Below, piece after piece: positions 1-9,760 of a stretch of DNA of 21,127 nucleotides. The notes under the pieces were generated by a model. That model saw only the letters and a program-made list of their open reading frames with translations, ran no database searches and was not told where the DNA came from. Made by a program: the position numbers and the translations under genes. Where the stretch lies: contig BMAT01005695.1 of the NCBI GenBank assembly GCA_019649035.1, forward strand, positions 28,300 to 49,426. The letters are read 5' to 3'. This DNA is from Elysia marginata. Its lineage: Eukaryota; Mollusca; Gastropoda; Plakobranchidae. Positions within the stretch are counted from its first letter, which is position 1, and each line of letters starts with the position of its first letter.

Positions 1-473
1 CCCCCATCGTAGCAGTACAAACCATCAGAAGATAGAAGGCGTAATCAGTAATGCAGTACATTATAGCACTGTACAACCTATCCTGTGTAATTAGGGGCTA
101 AGCTGGTGAGTTGTTCAAAGCATTATTTGAAATTTTCCTAGGAGTTCTAAAGTAGGGTCGGGTTAAATTGGGGCATTTATTATGACGATATTATTAAAAA
201 GGTAAAAAAAGCTTTGCCTCATTATAACATAATTATACAGACTCAAAGGGTGTAAGGTAAAAGAGAAGAGATCTACTATAGAGAGAGTAGAGGATCAGAG
301 ACAATAGTGGATGGAGGGCGACTAGACTTTTAAAAATTATTTCCTTGCATGGAATTTGTCTCATAATTTCATTGTATGATTCAACATCCTCTCAGTTTCC
401 CTTAAATACCTTTGGAGAAACATTTACCTGAACTTTTTTTTTGTTGTTTTTTATTTGTATCTTTTACTCAAAG
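1..473 (+). other. intron or 5' flank of EEF1AKMT2
   Basis: No conserved METTL10 residues (for instance the LGT block expected before WD) are found in any frame. The last 50 bases form a T-rich tract leading into the acceptor at 473. It is read as the end of an intron whose upstream exon is outside the window. Confidence 0.6.
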
Positions 474-539
474 TTGGGATGCTGCCTATGACAGAGAACG
501 GAAGGCTTTTACAGACATAGGAGATGTTGGAGAAATTTG
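474..539 (+). CDS. EEF1AKMT2: EEF1AKMT2 coding exon a (WDAAY...GEIW)
   Basis: The acceptor is a T-rich tract ending in AG at 472-473 and the donor is GTAAGT at 540. The exon starts with the third base of a codon (human has His before WD), then reads WDAAYDRERK and AFTDIGDVGEI, and ends with two bases of a Trp codon completed by the next exon. This matches the N-terminal pre-SAM region of METTL10. An upstream exon carrying the start codon is required but not found here. Confidence 0.9.
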
Positions 540-3500
540 GTAAGTTTGATAGCTGTGCAGCAAAATTAGGTTTTTAAATTCAAGCTTTTTACTTTGCTGC
601 AAAATTCACTTATAAGCTTAAATTTTTTGTAGAAATGACATAAATTTACAAGATTGATACGTTTATCAATTACTCTCAAAATTTTCAGACTTTGGTGAGT
701 GTGCCTGGAATAAATGCATTCCCCTGGAATACGTAGTCCATTATTCTACTTATCAACATCAAATTGGCCCATTTAATGACGCTCTGAATTTACAGCATTT
801 TGAAAAAATAAAATGTAGTCTACTCTTAAAACAAAATTATTGTCTCCCACACACTCCTTTTTTAATGTAGATGACCTACTTAAACAACCAAAAGTATCAA
901 AAGCAATTTTTGCAGTTGACCTTGTGTCATGTGGACAACAGACAAGCACCCAATCCTTGCCAAAGCCAAACTCAAAAGAGCTCTCAGTACATTACTATCT
1001 TGCTGCCACCTCTAGAAAGTAAAGATAAACAACAAGAAAACATTCTATTCTATATTCACACTCAGACACAAAATTGCCTGGAGATCCCTTGATTTAAATA
1101 AAGATGGAGAGCAGTTGAACAATGAAGACACCCCATTGTGTAAAAAAAAAACCCACCAGGATGACTTTAACAGAAAATCTAGAGGTAATAAAAAGAAAAG
1201 ATATTAAAAGACTAAACCTCTGAAAAGGCCTAGCCATGACTAACTGGGGTGCTATAAAGCAAACCCTTTGACAACTACATGTGATATGTGAGCACAGTAA
1301 ATGAATAAATAAGTATGTTTAGAAAATCAGAGTCCTTCACTGCCAAAGGCAGTCTCATGACTTTACATATTTACCCTAGCAGGCCTATACACACCAGAGC
1401 AAATTCAACTCATACTTCAGAGCATTACAGTACGGCTGTCTGTTATTAGTGATAAGCACTCAAATACAAACATTCCACAAATTTCATGCAATGCCTATAG
1501 CCAGGTACACATTTTACAGATGGGTGGACTGGGGAAAGCTAGTGTAAATTGCTTACCCAAGGCAATTGCAACATGACATGATGGGGAATCGAACTCATGA
1601 CCCCCAGATCTCAAGTCCAACATATAATGGACTATAACCTTCCTCTTCAAACAAAATCTTTGTCACAGCCCTTAACAGAGGGTAAAACCAAGCCCTTACT
1701 TAGAACTATCTGTAGCGCTTTAAGAAGAACACCATAGCAGCAAATGAAATTATTGATGTCAACATTAAAGCACAAGATCTGCATAGATATATATAGAGAC
1801 AGTATAGAGATTCAAAAGACAAGAACCAGACCACCCAAACAAAAAAAACCCAACTGTTTATGGAAACCAGATGAGGAGAATCCAGCTGAAAACCAAAATT
1901 GATGTAGTTGAAGAAATCTCGACAACACAACACTTACCAGATGAAAGACAGCTAGAAACAGAGTTCCAGAATTTCGGCCCTTGGCAATATCTATACCAGC
2001 CAAAAATTATGACCTCTCTTGTAGTTAGAAAAATAACAAAAGACACACTTCCCAGTATCCTAAAAAAAGATACCCTAGAGACAATAAACAGTTTCAGCAA
2101 ATCAGGTATCCATGCATACACAGAGGGATTTGTGTTCAAGATGACAATAAATGCTGGAGTTGAAGTCCCTCTGAATTACTCCAATGAGTCCTCCCCTGAG
2201 TACATTGAGAACTATGAAATCAACTGCTCAGTCTATTAGGCTGAAAAAATCGCCATCAAAACAGCTACCAGTAGTTTGAACTATTTAATCAAAACAATTT
2301 AACAGGTTATATGATTTTGATCATTCCAAATCTGCATTGAAAGCCCTTCAGAATGCACCATACCATGATAAAATTATTTCAGAAATTGCACTGGATATCA
2401 GCAACCTGCTTGCTGTCTATGGCATTCACATCTTTTTGCAATGGATTTCAGGCCACTGCAACATCGAAGGGAATAAAACACATGACAAACTGAAAGTGGC
2501 TAAATCAGTAGCCTTAAAACCACAAAAAAAAACCCTCCCGTGTACTCTAAGTCTAAATACTGTCAAACAAAAGTCTTATCTTCCAGTTCATGACCCTGTA
2601 TACAAGAAGAAATCAACACCTGAATAGAATAAATCCACAAAACAAGCCACACTGTTGATACTGCGATCACCTTAGGCATATACAATGCTTAAAAAGTACT
2701 GTGCAGTCACCTTTAAGTCAAAGTACTTTGGAACAGCCAATTCAATTCAAAATATCAGAATATCAATATGATGTCAAGTTTTTGTAAAGATAGCTGACAA
2801 AGAAAAAAAAATACTTAGTGGGATCTTAAAACAGATTTGAGTTATATCTGAGTTCAAGTTGAATGTACTCCGCTGTATATCCTTTTTGTCTAAATTTCTT
2901 GGTTTTAGGGTAGAACTTATTTCTTATCAATCCAATTGTTCTTAATCATCAATTTTAAGATTTTTTAATGTTTACTTATAATTTTTTTTTCAGGTTTGGG
3001 GAAGATGTTCAGAATCGGATGGTGAGATGGTTGTCTGAGAGATCTGACCTGCCTACATCTGCCAGAGTGATGGATTTAGGCTGCGGAAATGGAACCATGC
3101 TCATTGGCCTTGTGAGTTACAAATCTTTGGTGATGATAGCAATCTATGAATGTCTCATTTTAAAATATTTTTGCAGGAGAAAGTAAAAATACAGTTTGTA
3201 AATCACAGCTTTCAGAAAGCAAACCATGATAACTAAGCTCACATAAATGATTCTCACTGTCTGAACTTTCACTTTTGGAGGTGCAATTTTTATTGGTTGT
3301 TTTGGTTCAAATATATTTAAAACACTCAGTAAGCATACAATTTTGTCTTGAGGGTGAAAAAATGTGTCCCCAAATTTTTTCACATACACGAATAGCAAAT
3401 TTCACTGAAGCACAGCATAAAGAGAAGCTGTTGTTTTAATTTGTAAATGATTATTTTAGTTCTTTTTTTTAAAACACAAACCTGACTTAGAATACAGCAA

Positions 3501-6500
3501 CACTTGGAATCGGTTATTTAAACAATTGCTCTTTCTTATTTTTTTTTTTATGTGCAGCATGTTAATTTTGATGCAACTTCTCTTTTTTATCAAATGCAAG
3601 GAGAGAATGTCTTGCCTCCAGGGTATGTGTCAAATGTTGCAATTTTTTACTATGAACAAGACAATTTTATAAGTTTTTGAACATAAAAAGAAATCAAAAA
3701 CTCATCATAGATATTAAAAGTTGCTAATTTAAAATAGAGCCTTTAAATAGTGTTTTGTCAAAAAATTAATTTCTGACTTCCTACTCATTCATCCTAGACT
3801 TTGGTTTTATGTTTTTGTGAAAGAATAAAGAGAATGTCTACAGAGAAAAAAAAATCAGATAAATTTGAATTGGCTGTAGATTTAGAGTTATTCATGGGGA
3901 CATGTAGAGAACAGTGAGTGATAGGACAGGCTTTAGTTGGCCTGGTCATTTATGTTTAGTAAGGTTGGTTTGTAGGTTCTCAAGGAGCTTCATAGAGCGC
4001 CTATTGCAATGTACTAAATTGAAGTATCTAAGGTTTTTGATTTGTACTATTTCACTATTTCTCAACTTTTTTCCCCTCAAATTATTCTTATTTCAAGCAA
4101 GAGGAAGGTTTTTCAGACTTGACTGGTGTCGACTACTCTGAGGGTGCTATACAGCTTGCTGTGGACATTGCAAAGAAAGAGGAAATTAGTGACATCAACT
4201 TTAAGGTATTCAATGATAGAGTTATTAGTTACAGGCCTTTCGTATTGTTTCTTTTTCTTTTCTTTTCTTAGTTTTTTTTTTATTTTGTTATTCTTGGCTA
4301 AGACTTGAATAAAGCCACCAATTGGAAATCCCAGTTTGAGGAAAAGAAACATCAAACAGCCAGTCATGTAATATCACATGAAGCTTATACTGTGCAATAC
4401 TATTGCGGAGAATGTTAGAATGACAAAATTTTTTTTTGCATTAGCTATATTGAGGAAGTCAACCTGTTTGCATATGACTGGAGCAAATGTCTAAATATCT
4501 ATTGTTAATGCATAACAAAGAATTAAGGGGTGATTTTATTCTCCATATAATGTTTTAAGCTGTTCCAATATCTACTTGGGGGCCTAGATAGCTCAGTTGG
4601 TAGAAGCTTCGCTCCGTGGCCCAGAGTTCGTCGGTTCGAAACACAGCCGAGCACAGTCCGAGCCCCTATTGATTGGGTCGGTGTCAGTATAATGTGACCG
4701 GCTGAGGCTAAGTCATGGTATCCCCGCTAGTCTCTGGGTGGCAGCCCGTACATTGTCATTGGGACCCAAGCCCTGAGAGCACCTTTGAAGTGGAATTGGG
4801 CTTGTAAAATATCCTTCAATCAACCAATATCTACTTAAGAACTGGTGATACACAGTCATTTTCCTTTTTTCACTGCAGAGTGGCAGATATTAGTTTGCAT
4901 AGTAAATTTAAGCTTAAAGAATCTTTTCATGGAATCTTTGTGTAGCTTCTGCTGTAAAGACAAAGAGTAGGCAGTAGCAAAGTCCCTAGCTCAATCAGAG
5001 CTATCGTAGATATATGGCTTGGTTTGAGAGCTTTGTCTCAATTATACATGGATACATAATGAGGTCTAGTCTAAAGTAAAACCTAAATATGTATTCAGAA
5101 TCTAGAACTGATGTAGGTCTAAATTGACAATAGTAGGCTAATCAATGCTTGGACCTTTATCTAGATCTAGATTTTGTCACCCTAGAGTCCCAAAATCATG
5201 TTGACTTGTATGCCTCTGCTAAAAAATTTTATGATGGTTGTGAAGAAATCTAGAATAAATTATGAATATCTTTTGTACCAAAAGAGACAGCACCTAGAAC
5301 CTAACTCTTTTTAGGCTAATGATTATTCTTCTCTTGAACCCAGGCTAGGCACATCACAGGTGCTGTAGTAGATCTCTAGCTGCTGTGGGGCCAGGCTAGA
5401 GATTTGGTTCGCTTTTATCTTTTTTTCACTATTAATGATAAATTGTTCATGAAATGTAATGTACTAAACATCCCCTAATTTATTCCATAATTCCAAATAA
5501 ATGTTTTTTTAAATACTCAGTTACTGGCTACAGCCTACATTTCCACAGTATCAGTTATGCCTCTTTTGAGAGAAACTTTGAAGTTGCCCGCATTTCTATA
5601 AATCCTATGTTAATAAAAGATAGTTTCAAATCCATATACCATTATAAACTAAAATCTAGATAAAGATTATGTTATTAAGATTGATCTTGCTGTAAAAACT
5701 TATGGTTTAGGGTCAAAAGAGAAGGTGGGAGAGGAAAAGTAGACAGACATGTACATACAGAAATGTAAAGGCAGAGCAAGAGAGATACTTCTGATAGAGA
5801 GGAAGAGTGCGAGAGGTGTGGACTATGATAAAGAGGATAAAACAGTCCTAGGGAGATTAAAAATATAAAGGAGGCGCTGAGAGGAAACTCAAAAGACAGA
5901 ATATTATTAGACAATCAGAAGGAAAGCCTGCGGAAAGAAGACAAACTTGATGTACATTAAGCAACATTATGGGAACAAAAAGAAAATATAACAATTTTTT
6001 AATTGGAGGTACCCCATTCGTAAACTCTTTTCATAAACTGATTCCATTATCTTTTCTTAAACCTGCGAAACCGTGGGCACCCTACTAGTTTTTTTTTTGT
6101 TAAAAAAATAGGATGTATGAATAATAAGACGTAAGTCACATGATTTTAAAATGTGTCAATGTGCCTATTACAGGTCTGTGATATTTTGTCTCACAAGTCT
6201 GTGTCAACACTTATCAAAGATGGGAAAAGCAGATTTGATCTGTGTCTGGACAAAGGCACATATGACGCCATCAGTCTGCGAGATACCTTAGACCCTTCTG
6301 ACCGCAGGTCATACGCAGTCAACGTGCATTCTCTGCTCACTGATCAAGGCCAACTTGTCATCACTTCTTGTAACTGGACCAAGGACCAGCTTGTACTTCA
6401 CTTTGAGAAAGGTTTTGTATAATCTTAAGAGTTTCTGTACACAGTTGCATAATTGGAGTTTTTAGATTCAAAATTTCAGTGGCTTAAAGCTCTGCTGGTT

Positions 6501-9001
6501 TTTTTGTAATCCTGTCTTGCTCTTTGGTAAGAGTAAGACTATTTGCTAGACCAGAGCCAATCATTTGAATTTTAGTGATACAGTTTCTCTACTCAGGTTT
6601 GATATTGAAAAGGCTAAAGTTTTTCTGTTTTTCTCTTGCAGCAACTTTTCCAAATTTCTTAACTAAAATCACTAGAAAACAAAGTTGTGCCTGAGTCTAA
6701 TGAAATGTACTGTTTCAACATTTTGCTAAAGATTTGTTTACTCTAAATTTGATTTTCACCAAAAAAATTAGTAAGATGTGATGTTATTATGCATGAAGAG
6801 ATATTTTTTGTTGATCTCTCTCTGTGTCTCTCNNNNCTCTCTGTCTCTCTCTGTCTGTCTGTCTGTCTGTCTCTCTCTCCCTGCCTCCCTCCCTGACCAT
6901 CCCTTGTTATGAGAAAATATCACTCTCTGGATAGGTTTTGCACAAAATGTCTCTTAATTTCTTAAACAAATTAAAGATATTGTAATTATATCTTGAAATA
7001 TATTATGAGATGTAGATTTACTCTGTGTTTGTCTTTCTCATTAGGACTAAAGCTAAGGTAAGATGTAGGTCCAATTTGCATTTATTGGACAACTTTCAAA
7101 TTGATCTTGAAAGTTGTTTATATTCAAATTGAACCCCCTTTAAATAAAAACAGGCTGAAAGAAACATACCTATGTGCTTACAAAAAGAAGCAAAGCACTG
7201 AAACTTCTCTTTTAAAGGTTCACTCTAACCTTTTGGAAGCAACAGGTTCTGGACAAGTTTTGATTCTAGCACCACTTGATCTATCTGCTGCTTTCGACAC
7301 TTTCGACCACCAAATACTCTCAAGACGATTAGGATTTCTTTTTGTTTTAGATATAATGCTTTGAAGCGGGTAGCTTCATATTTAGAAAATAGAACACAAA
7401 CTGATAGTGCTGTAGAATATCACTTTGAGAAAAGTTTTCCTAAATGCAGTGTTTCTCAGTCATAGGATCCATTCTGTTCTCGTATTCATAACTAATTTCT
7501 TATGTCTTTACTAGACATGACTTTTGTTATCATTTATATGCTGAAGACACCCAGTTTTTAATTCAGCAAAAAGTGATGATTTTCAAGGCCTTTGTAATTC
7601 TACCCAGAAGTGTATAAATGAAGTCTTGGCCTGGATGTTTTCAAACTTAAACTTAATGGGGACAAGAGAAATCATGGTTGTTGGCAAACCAAACAAAACA
7701 AGATCACTTGATATTTTGTCTTTGGAACTGTACGGTGAAAATATCGTGGTTTCTAAGATTATAAAAAACCTGGTCGTTTTTATGAACATTGGATGATCAA
7801 ATCTCTCATTTAAAAAAAGTTTGTCATTTAGAACTTTGTAGAGTTTCACAAATTAGACAAAATTTAACAAAAGAAAGTGCAAACAATCTATATCTTGTGC
7901 TTTGGTATTGTCAAGAATAGACTATTGAAATTCCTTTTGGCTGGTGCTACTGAAAACAAACTTAATCAATTACGAAAACTTCAAAACAATTCTGCTAGGC
8001 TCATTTTGAAATCATCAAAAAAAGGCCATATCTCACTTTCCTAAAAGACTTGCATTGGTTGCCAATCGCATCACACATACATTACAAAATCGTATCCCTT
8101 GCCTTTCAGTGCCATAATGATCAGCGATTTCCCAACTATTTAAAAGATTGAATCAAACCGTATGTCTACACAAAAATTAAGATCTTCTTTAAAACAAACC
8201 TAGATTCAACCGGAAGAGTTTTTGTCAAATAGCCTTTTCTTATCATGGAGTATAATTGTAGAACAATCTTCCATCTCCTCTTGAAATTGCAAAGATGAAA
8301 ACTCACCTTATTTTCCTAGCTTTCGAAAATTTTGATGAAATGAATTTAATGCATTTCATATATACTATCTATGTCTATATTTATATACTTTTAATGGCTG
8401 AGTGGTGTCCCCTGCCAATGTATTGTTTTACTACCTGTAATCAAAACGTTATTCGTGAAAGGTTTGTGTATGTGTCAGCATATGAGTAGAATGGCGATAT
8501 CGCTGGCCTTCTATTTCTCCACAGCAAGTGCAGTTCTAGTTGATAGACACTGTTCCACGAACAGTATAGTGCATTCAAATCAATAGGACCGACAGTTCTG
8601 TGTTCTATGATTATTATATGTAGTGAGCAGGATCCAGCCTTAAAAGGGGGTTGAAATCGTTGGTACAGTAGAAGTTGCTTGGCCCTGTGGGACTTAATCA
8701 GTTTAATACCTTTTTTAAAGTTAAACATTAGACATATTGCATAGTTGAGCAGCCTTCTGTACTCTCAACATTTTTTGCCAGTTACTTTTTCTTATAATTT
8801 TCAAATAAGATTAATTAAAGTTTCCTAAAATTAATGGAAAAAAAAATTTACCAAATAATTTCTGTCCAAATATTTTTCTTGTTGTCTCCAGAATTTGAGC
8901 TGCTGCATGAGTTACCTGCCCCAAGCTTTACCTTTGGTGGCAAAACAGGTCAGACTGTGACAACACTCATCTTCAAAAAGAAAGCTCTGGAGCCTTCTTA
9001 G
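474..9001 (+). CDS. EEF1AKMT2: eEF1A lysine methyltransferase 2 (METTL10), 5'-partial gene, five coding exons
   Basis: Joining 474-539, 2994-3111, 4098-4205, 6174-6411 and 8892-9001 gives one open frame of 212 residues ending in TAG. Every junction follows GT-AG and keeps phase. From memory of human METTL10, the order of conserved blocks matches: WDAAY near residue 1, GDVGEIWFGE at 15-25, SAM-binding motif I VMDLGCGNG at 47-55, the acidic strand-2 end TGVDYS at 70-75, DKGTYDAI at 123-130, ITSCNWTK at 160-167 and FTFGG near the C-terminus. The family (yeast Efm4, human METTL10) is a seven-beta-strand, SAM-dependent, mostly cytosolic enzyme that methylates a lysine of eEF1A (Lys318 in human). 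The spacing from motif I to VDYS equals the human one; the stretch before DKGT is about five residues longer. The initiator exon is not seen in the first 473 bases and should lie left of the window. All key SAM-fold motifs are intact, so the gene looks functional. Confidence 0.93.
890..2700 (+). mobile_element. decayed RNase H-bearing LINE (I-type), partial
   Basis: Frames on the + strand carry fragments of a non-LTR polymerase in order. Around 912 is FAVDL, a worn form of the catalytic FADDL box. At 939-1100 come MWTTDKHPILAKAKLKRAL and KKTFYSIFTLRHKIAWRSLDL, typical of the post-palm region. At 1240 there is TNWGAIKQTL. Past an interruption, 1871-2300 reads QHLPDERQLETEFQNFGPW and GIHAYTEGFVF, the start of RNase H (family AYTDGS; first Asp replaced by Glu), then AEKIAIKTA. 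At 2300-2510 comes SKSALKALQNAPYHDK and LQWISGHCNIEGNK, the RNase H end. Several stops and frame changes interrupt it. It sits in sense in the first visible intron. The RNase H domain points to the I group of LINEs. The 5' half is missing; the tail after about 2630 is uncertain. Confidence 0.8.
1493..1660 (-). mobile_element. tRNA-derived SINE fragment, inverted
   Basis: Read on the - strand, a tRNA-like stretch has GTTGGACTTGAGATCTGG, then AGTTCGATTCC (B-box-like, 1595-1585), then a body GCCTTGGGTAAGCAATTTAC and CCAGTCCACCCATCTGTAAA. This body is a familiar pattern of tRNA-SINEs in marine invertebrates (recalled, not searched). The A box is poor. The element lies within the interruption of the LINE relic, so it probably inserted into it; exact ends and target duplications were not found. 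Confidence 0.55.
2994..3111 (+). CDS. EEF1AKMT2: EEF1AKMT2 coding exon b (SAM motif I)
   Basis: The acceptor is a long T run ending in CAG at 2991-2993 and the donor is GTGAGT at 3112. The exon completes the split Trp and encodes FGEDVQNRMVRWLSE, then VMDLGCGNGTMLIGL. The glycine-rich GCGNG loop is the SAM-binding motif I of class I methyltransferases. The exon ends in phase 0. Confidence 0.93.
3619..3797 (+). mobile_element. MITE, family with CAGGGTGAATGAG-like termini, copy 1
   Basis: This 179-bp AT-rich stretch in the second intron aligns with 11559-11733. The shared parts are the middle (TAATTTAAAATA, preceded by TCATCAT/TCACATGAT-like sequence), the CCTTTAAA word, and the right end (TCTGACTTCCTACTCATTC against CGACTTCTGACTCATTC). 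The left end CAGGGTATGTGTCAAATG is a worn inverted copy of the right end. No transposase is coded and no clear target duplication was seen, so the superfamily is open. Confidence 0.6.
4098..4205 (+). CDS. EEF1AKMT2: EEF1AKMT2 coding exon c (strand 2, VDYS)
   Basis: The acceptor is TTTCAAG at 4091-4097. Exactly 36 codons follow, starting QEEGFSDLTGVDYSEGAIQL and ending SDINFK. The Asp of VDYS is expected to bind the ribose hydroxyls of SAM. The donor GTATTC at 4206 is weak. Joined directly to the previous exon, the spacing equals that of human METTL10, so no further coding exon is needed between 3112 and 4097. Confidence 0.92.
4565..4577 (+). repeat. SINE target-site duplication, left
   Basis: CCAATATCTACTT directly precedes the SINE head and is repeated exactly at 4824-4836. 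Confidence 0.9.
4578..4823 (+). mobile_element. tRNA-derived SINE, full length, with 13-bp target duplication
   Basis: The element starts GGGGGCCTAGATAGCTCAGT, has an A box TAGCTCAGTTGG at 4589-4600 and a B box GGTTCGAAACA at 4633-4643, so the head derives from a tRNA and could be read by RNA polymerase III. A GC-rich body of about 160 bp follows, and the 3' end is a short TTCAATCAA tail. The perfect duplication CCAATATCTACTT flanks it at 4565-4577 and 4824-4836. It sits in sense in the third visible intron of EEF1AKMT2. The body resembles SINEs widespread in molluscs, but I cannot name the family. Confidence 0.88.
4824..4836 (+). repeat. SINE target-site duplication, right
   Basis: This is an exact copy of 4565-4577, directly after the CAATCAA tail. 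With no mismatch in 13 bases the insertion is probably fairly young compared with the LINE relics nearby. Confidence 0.9.
4837..6173 (+). other. remainder of intron 3, CTAGA-rich then purine-rich
   Basis: No exon was recognised. From about 5060 to 5660 the words CTAGA, TCTAG and AGATCT recur (for example 5161-5172). From 5710 to 5930 the + strand is purine-rich (AGAGAGGAAGAG). The intron ends with the acceptor at 6173. Confidence 0.6.
6174..6411 (+). CDS. EEF1AKMT2: EEF1AKMT2 coding exon d (DKGTYDAI, SCNW)
   Basis: The acceptor ATTACAG ends at 6173. The frame reads VCDILSHKS, RFDLCLDKGTYDAISL, SYAVNVHSLL and LVITSCNWTKDQL, matching the DKGTFDAI and ITSCNWTKEEL blocks of the family, which form the catalytic face. 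The phase-1 junction needs the donor GTTTTG at 6412, a poor match to consensus. Reading through this donor would add only two residues (after a Gly codon, Phe-Val) before a stop at 6420-6422. Confidence 0.93.
6811..6893 (+). repeat. CT/TGTC microsatellite with assembly gap
   Basis: TCTC repeats pass into TCTG repeats (6841-6870) and CCCTCC. Four N at 6833-6836 interrupt it, so the true length is unknown. Confidence 0.95.
7101..8345 (+). mobile_element. decayed CR1/L2-like LINE, reverse transcriptase and C-terminal part
   Basis: The + strand codes KKKQSTETSLLKVHSNLLEA and LDLSAAFDTFDHQILSRRL (7180-7340), the fingers/palm start of CR1/L2-type polymerases. Further on come SYLENRTQT, LYAEDTQF (worn YADDTQ box, about 7535-7560), then an LNGD stretch, RKLQNNSARLILKSSKKGH (about 7970-8025), LHWLPIASHIHYKI, and KTHLIFLAFENF (8298-8333), the family C-terminus. 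Frames change many times, so it is dead. It lies in sense in the last EEF1AKMT2 intron. The 5' part is missing; a 3' untranslated tail may run to about 8490. Confidence 0.82.
8346..8891 (+). other. end of last EEF1AKMT2 intron
   Basis: Apart from a possible LINE tail at its start nothing was recognised. It ends in a T-rich tract and the acceptor CAG at 8889-8891. Confidence 0.5.
8892..9001 (+). CDS. EEF1AKMT2: EEF1AKMT2 last coding exon
   Basis: The acceptor GTCTCCAG ends at 8891. Two bases complete a Glu codon, then FELLHELPAPSFTFGG and a basic, Ser-ending tail follow, with TAG at 8999-9001. Human METTL10 ends with the equivalent FELLEELPTPKFSFGG block. This forms the last strands of the methyltransferase fold. 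Confidence 0.93.
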
Positions 9002-9760
9002 ATTATGTAAAATGTTCGGTTTGCAAAGTAATCATAAGCATTCATGTGTAGCAAGCGATGCATTCAAATGATAGTGAATTTAATTCAGCTTAATTGCCAA
9101 AGTATGTTATGTAAGTGTTGCCCCAAGGCTTTAATAGAAGTTTTCTAATGAAAAAAAAAACAGCTGGAATTGTGTGGGTATTATGTTCAGTGTATTTTTC
9201 TGACCTGGATAACGCTGAATATTTAATGAAGGCATTGGAATTTTTTTGCTGAATTATTCATGAATTAAGAATCTAAGAAAATAAGAAGAGAATCAAACTA
9301 ATTTTTTAAAATCAAATTCAAGAATCTCATACATGAGGGCTAGCTGGAAGTTGAAAGACATTTTTTTTATATTAAGACACTTTTTAGACAAGAGGCAAGT
9401 ACAGTCCAGTCATGATATTTCAAATCCCATGGGAGCTTAACTTTGATATTTCTGTGTTTCATCTTGACAGTATTTTTTTTGTAATAGAGAAATAAGATGG
9501 GTAATATGAATATAGTTCTAATTCAACAAGTCTTTGAGATATCTAGACTCAATTGTAGATTTAGGTCAAGTGAAGTTAGTGTTCAAAGGAGAGACAAACG
9601 AACAATGTCTAGATGTTGAATTTGTTATTGGACCTTTAGTTTTAAAAAAATTGTTTTTCTTAGACCTTCAAGTTGATTGAGCGAAAGAGAAATAATAAAA
9701 TTGTATTGACTAATCCTGATCAAAGAAATAAATGAATAAAATTTTTTTCACACTGAAAAG
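9002..9760 (+). other. EEF1AKMT2: probable EEF1AKMT2 3' UTR
   Basis: This AT-rich, non-coding stretch follows the stop. The first canonical AATAAA hexamers after the stop occur at 9694-9699, 9727-9732 and 9735-9740, followed by T-rich DNA, so the transcript most likely ends near 9715-9770. The extent is inferred from these motifs only. Confidence 0.5.
9694..9740 (+). promoter_or_regulatory. cluster of three AATAAA poly(A) signals
   Basis: Three exact AATAAA hexamers lie within 47 bases, about 0.7 kb after the EEF1AKMT2 stop, and T-rich sequence follows (for example the T run at 9768-9777). They are the first canonical hexamers after the stop. AT-rich DNA yields such hexamers by chance, so the choice among them is open. 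Confidence 0.5.

Noticed and set aside
1706-2139. Reading frames on the - strand over the RNase H LINE
   Set aside because: They are antisense shadows; the + strand carries the recognisable polymerase fragments.
3558-3622. Extra coding exon of EEF1AKMT2
   Set aside because: Its 65 bases break the frame, and the protein joined without it has the family spacing. Kept only as a cryptic-exon idea.
4578-4650. Genuine tRNA gene
   Set aside because: A and B boxes are good, but the stems do not close well and the sequence continues into a SINE body with target duplications.
5372-5403. ATCTCTAGC/GCTAGAGAT hairpin in intron 3
   Set aside because: Only nine pairs, in a stretch already rich in CTAGA words, so expected by chance.
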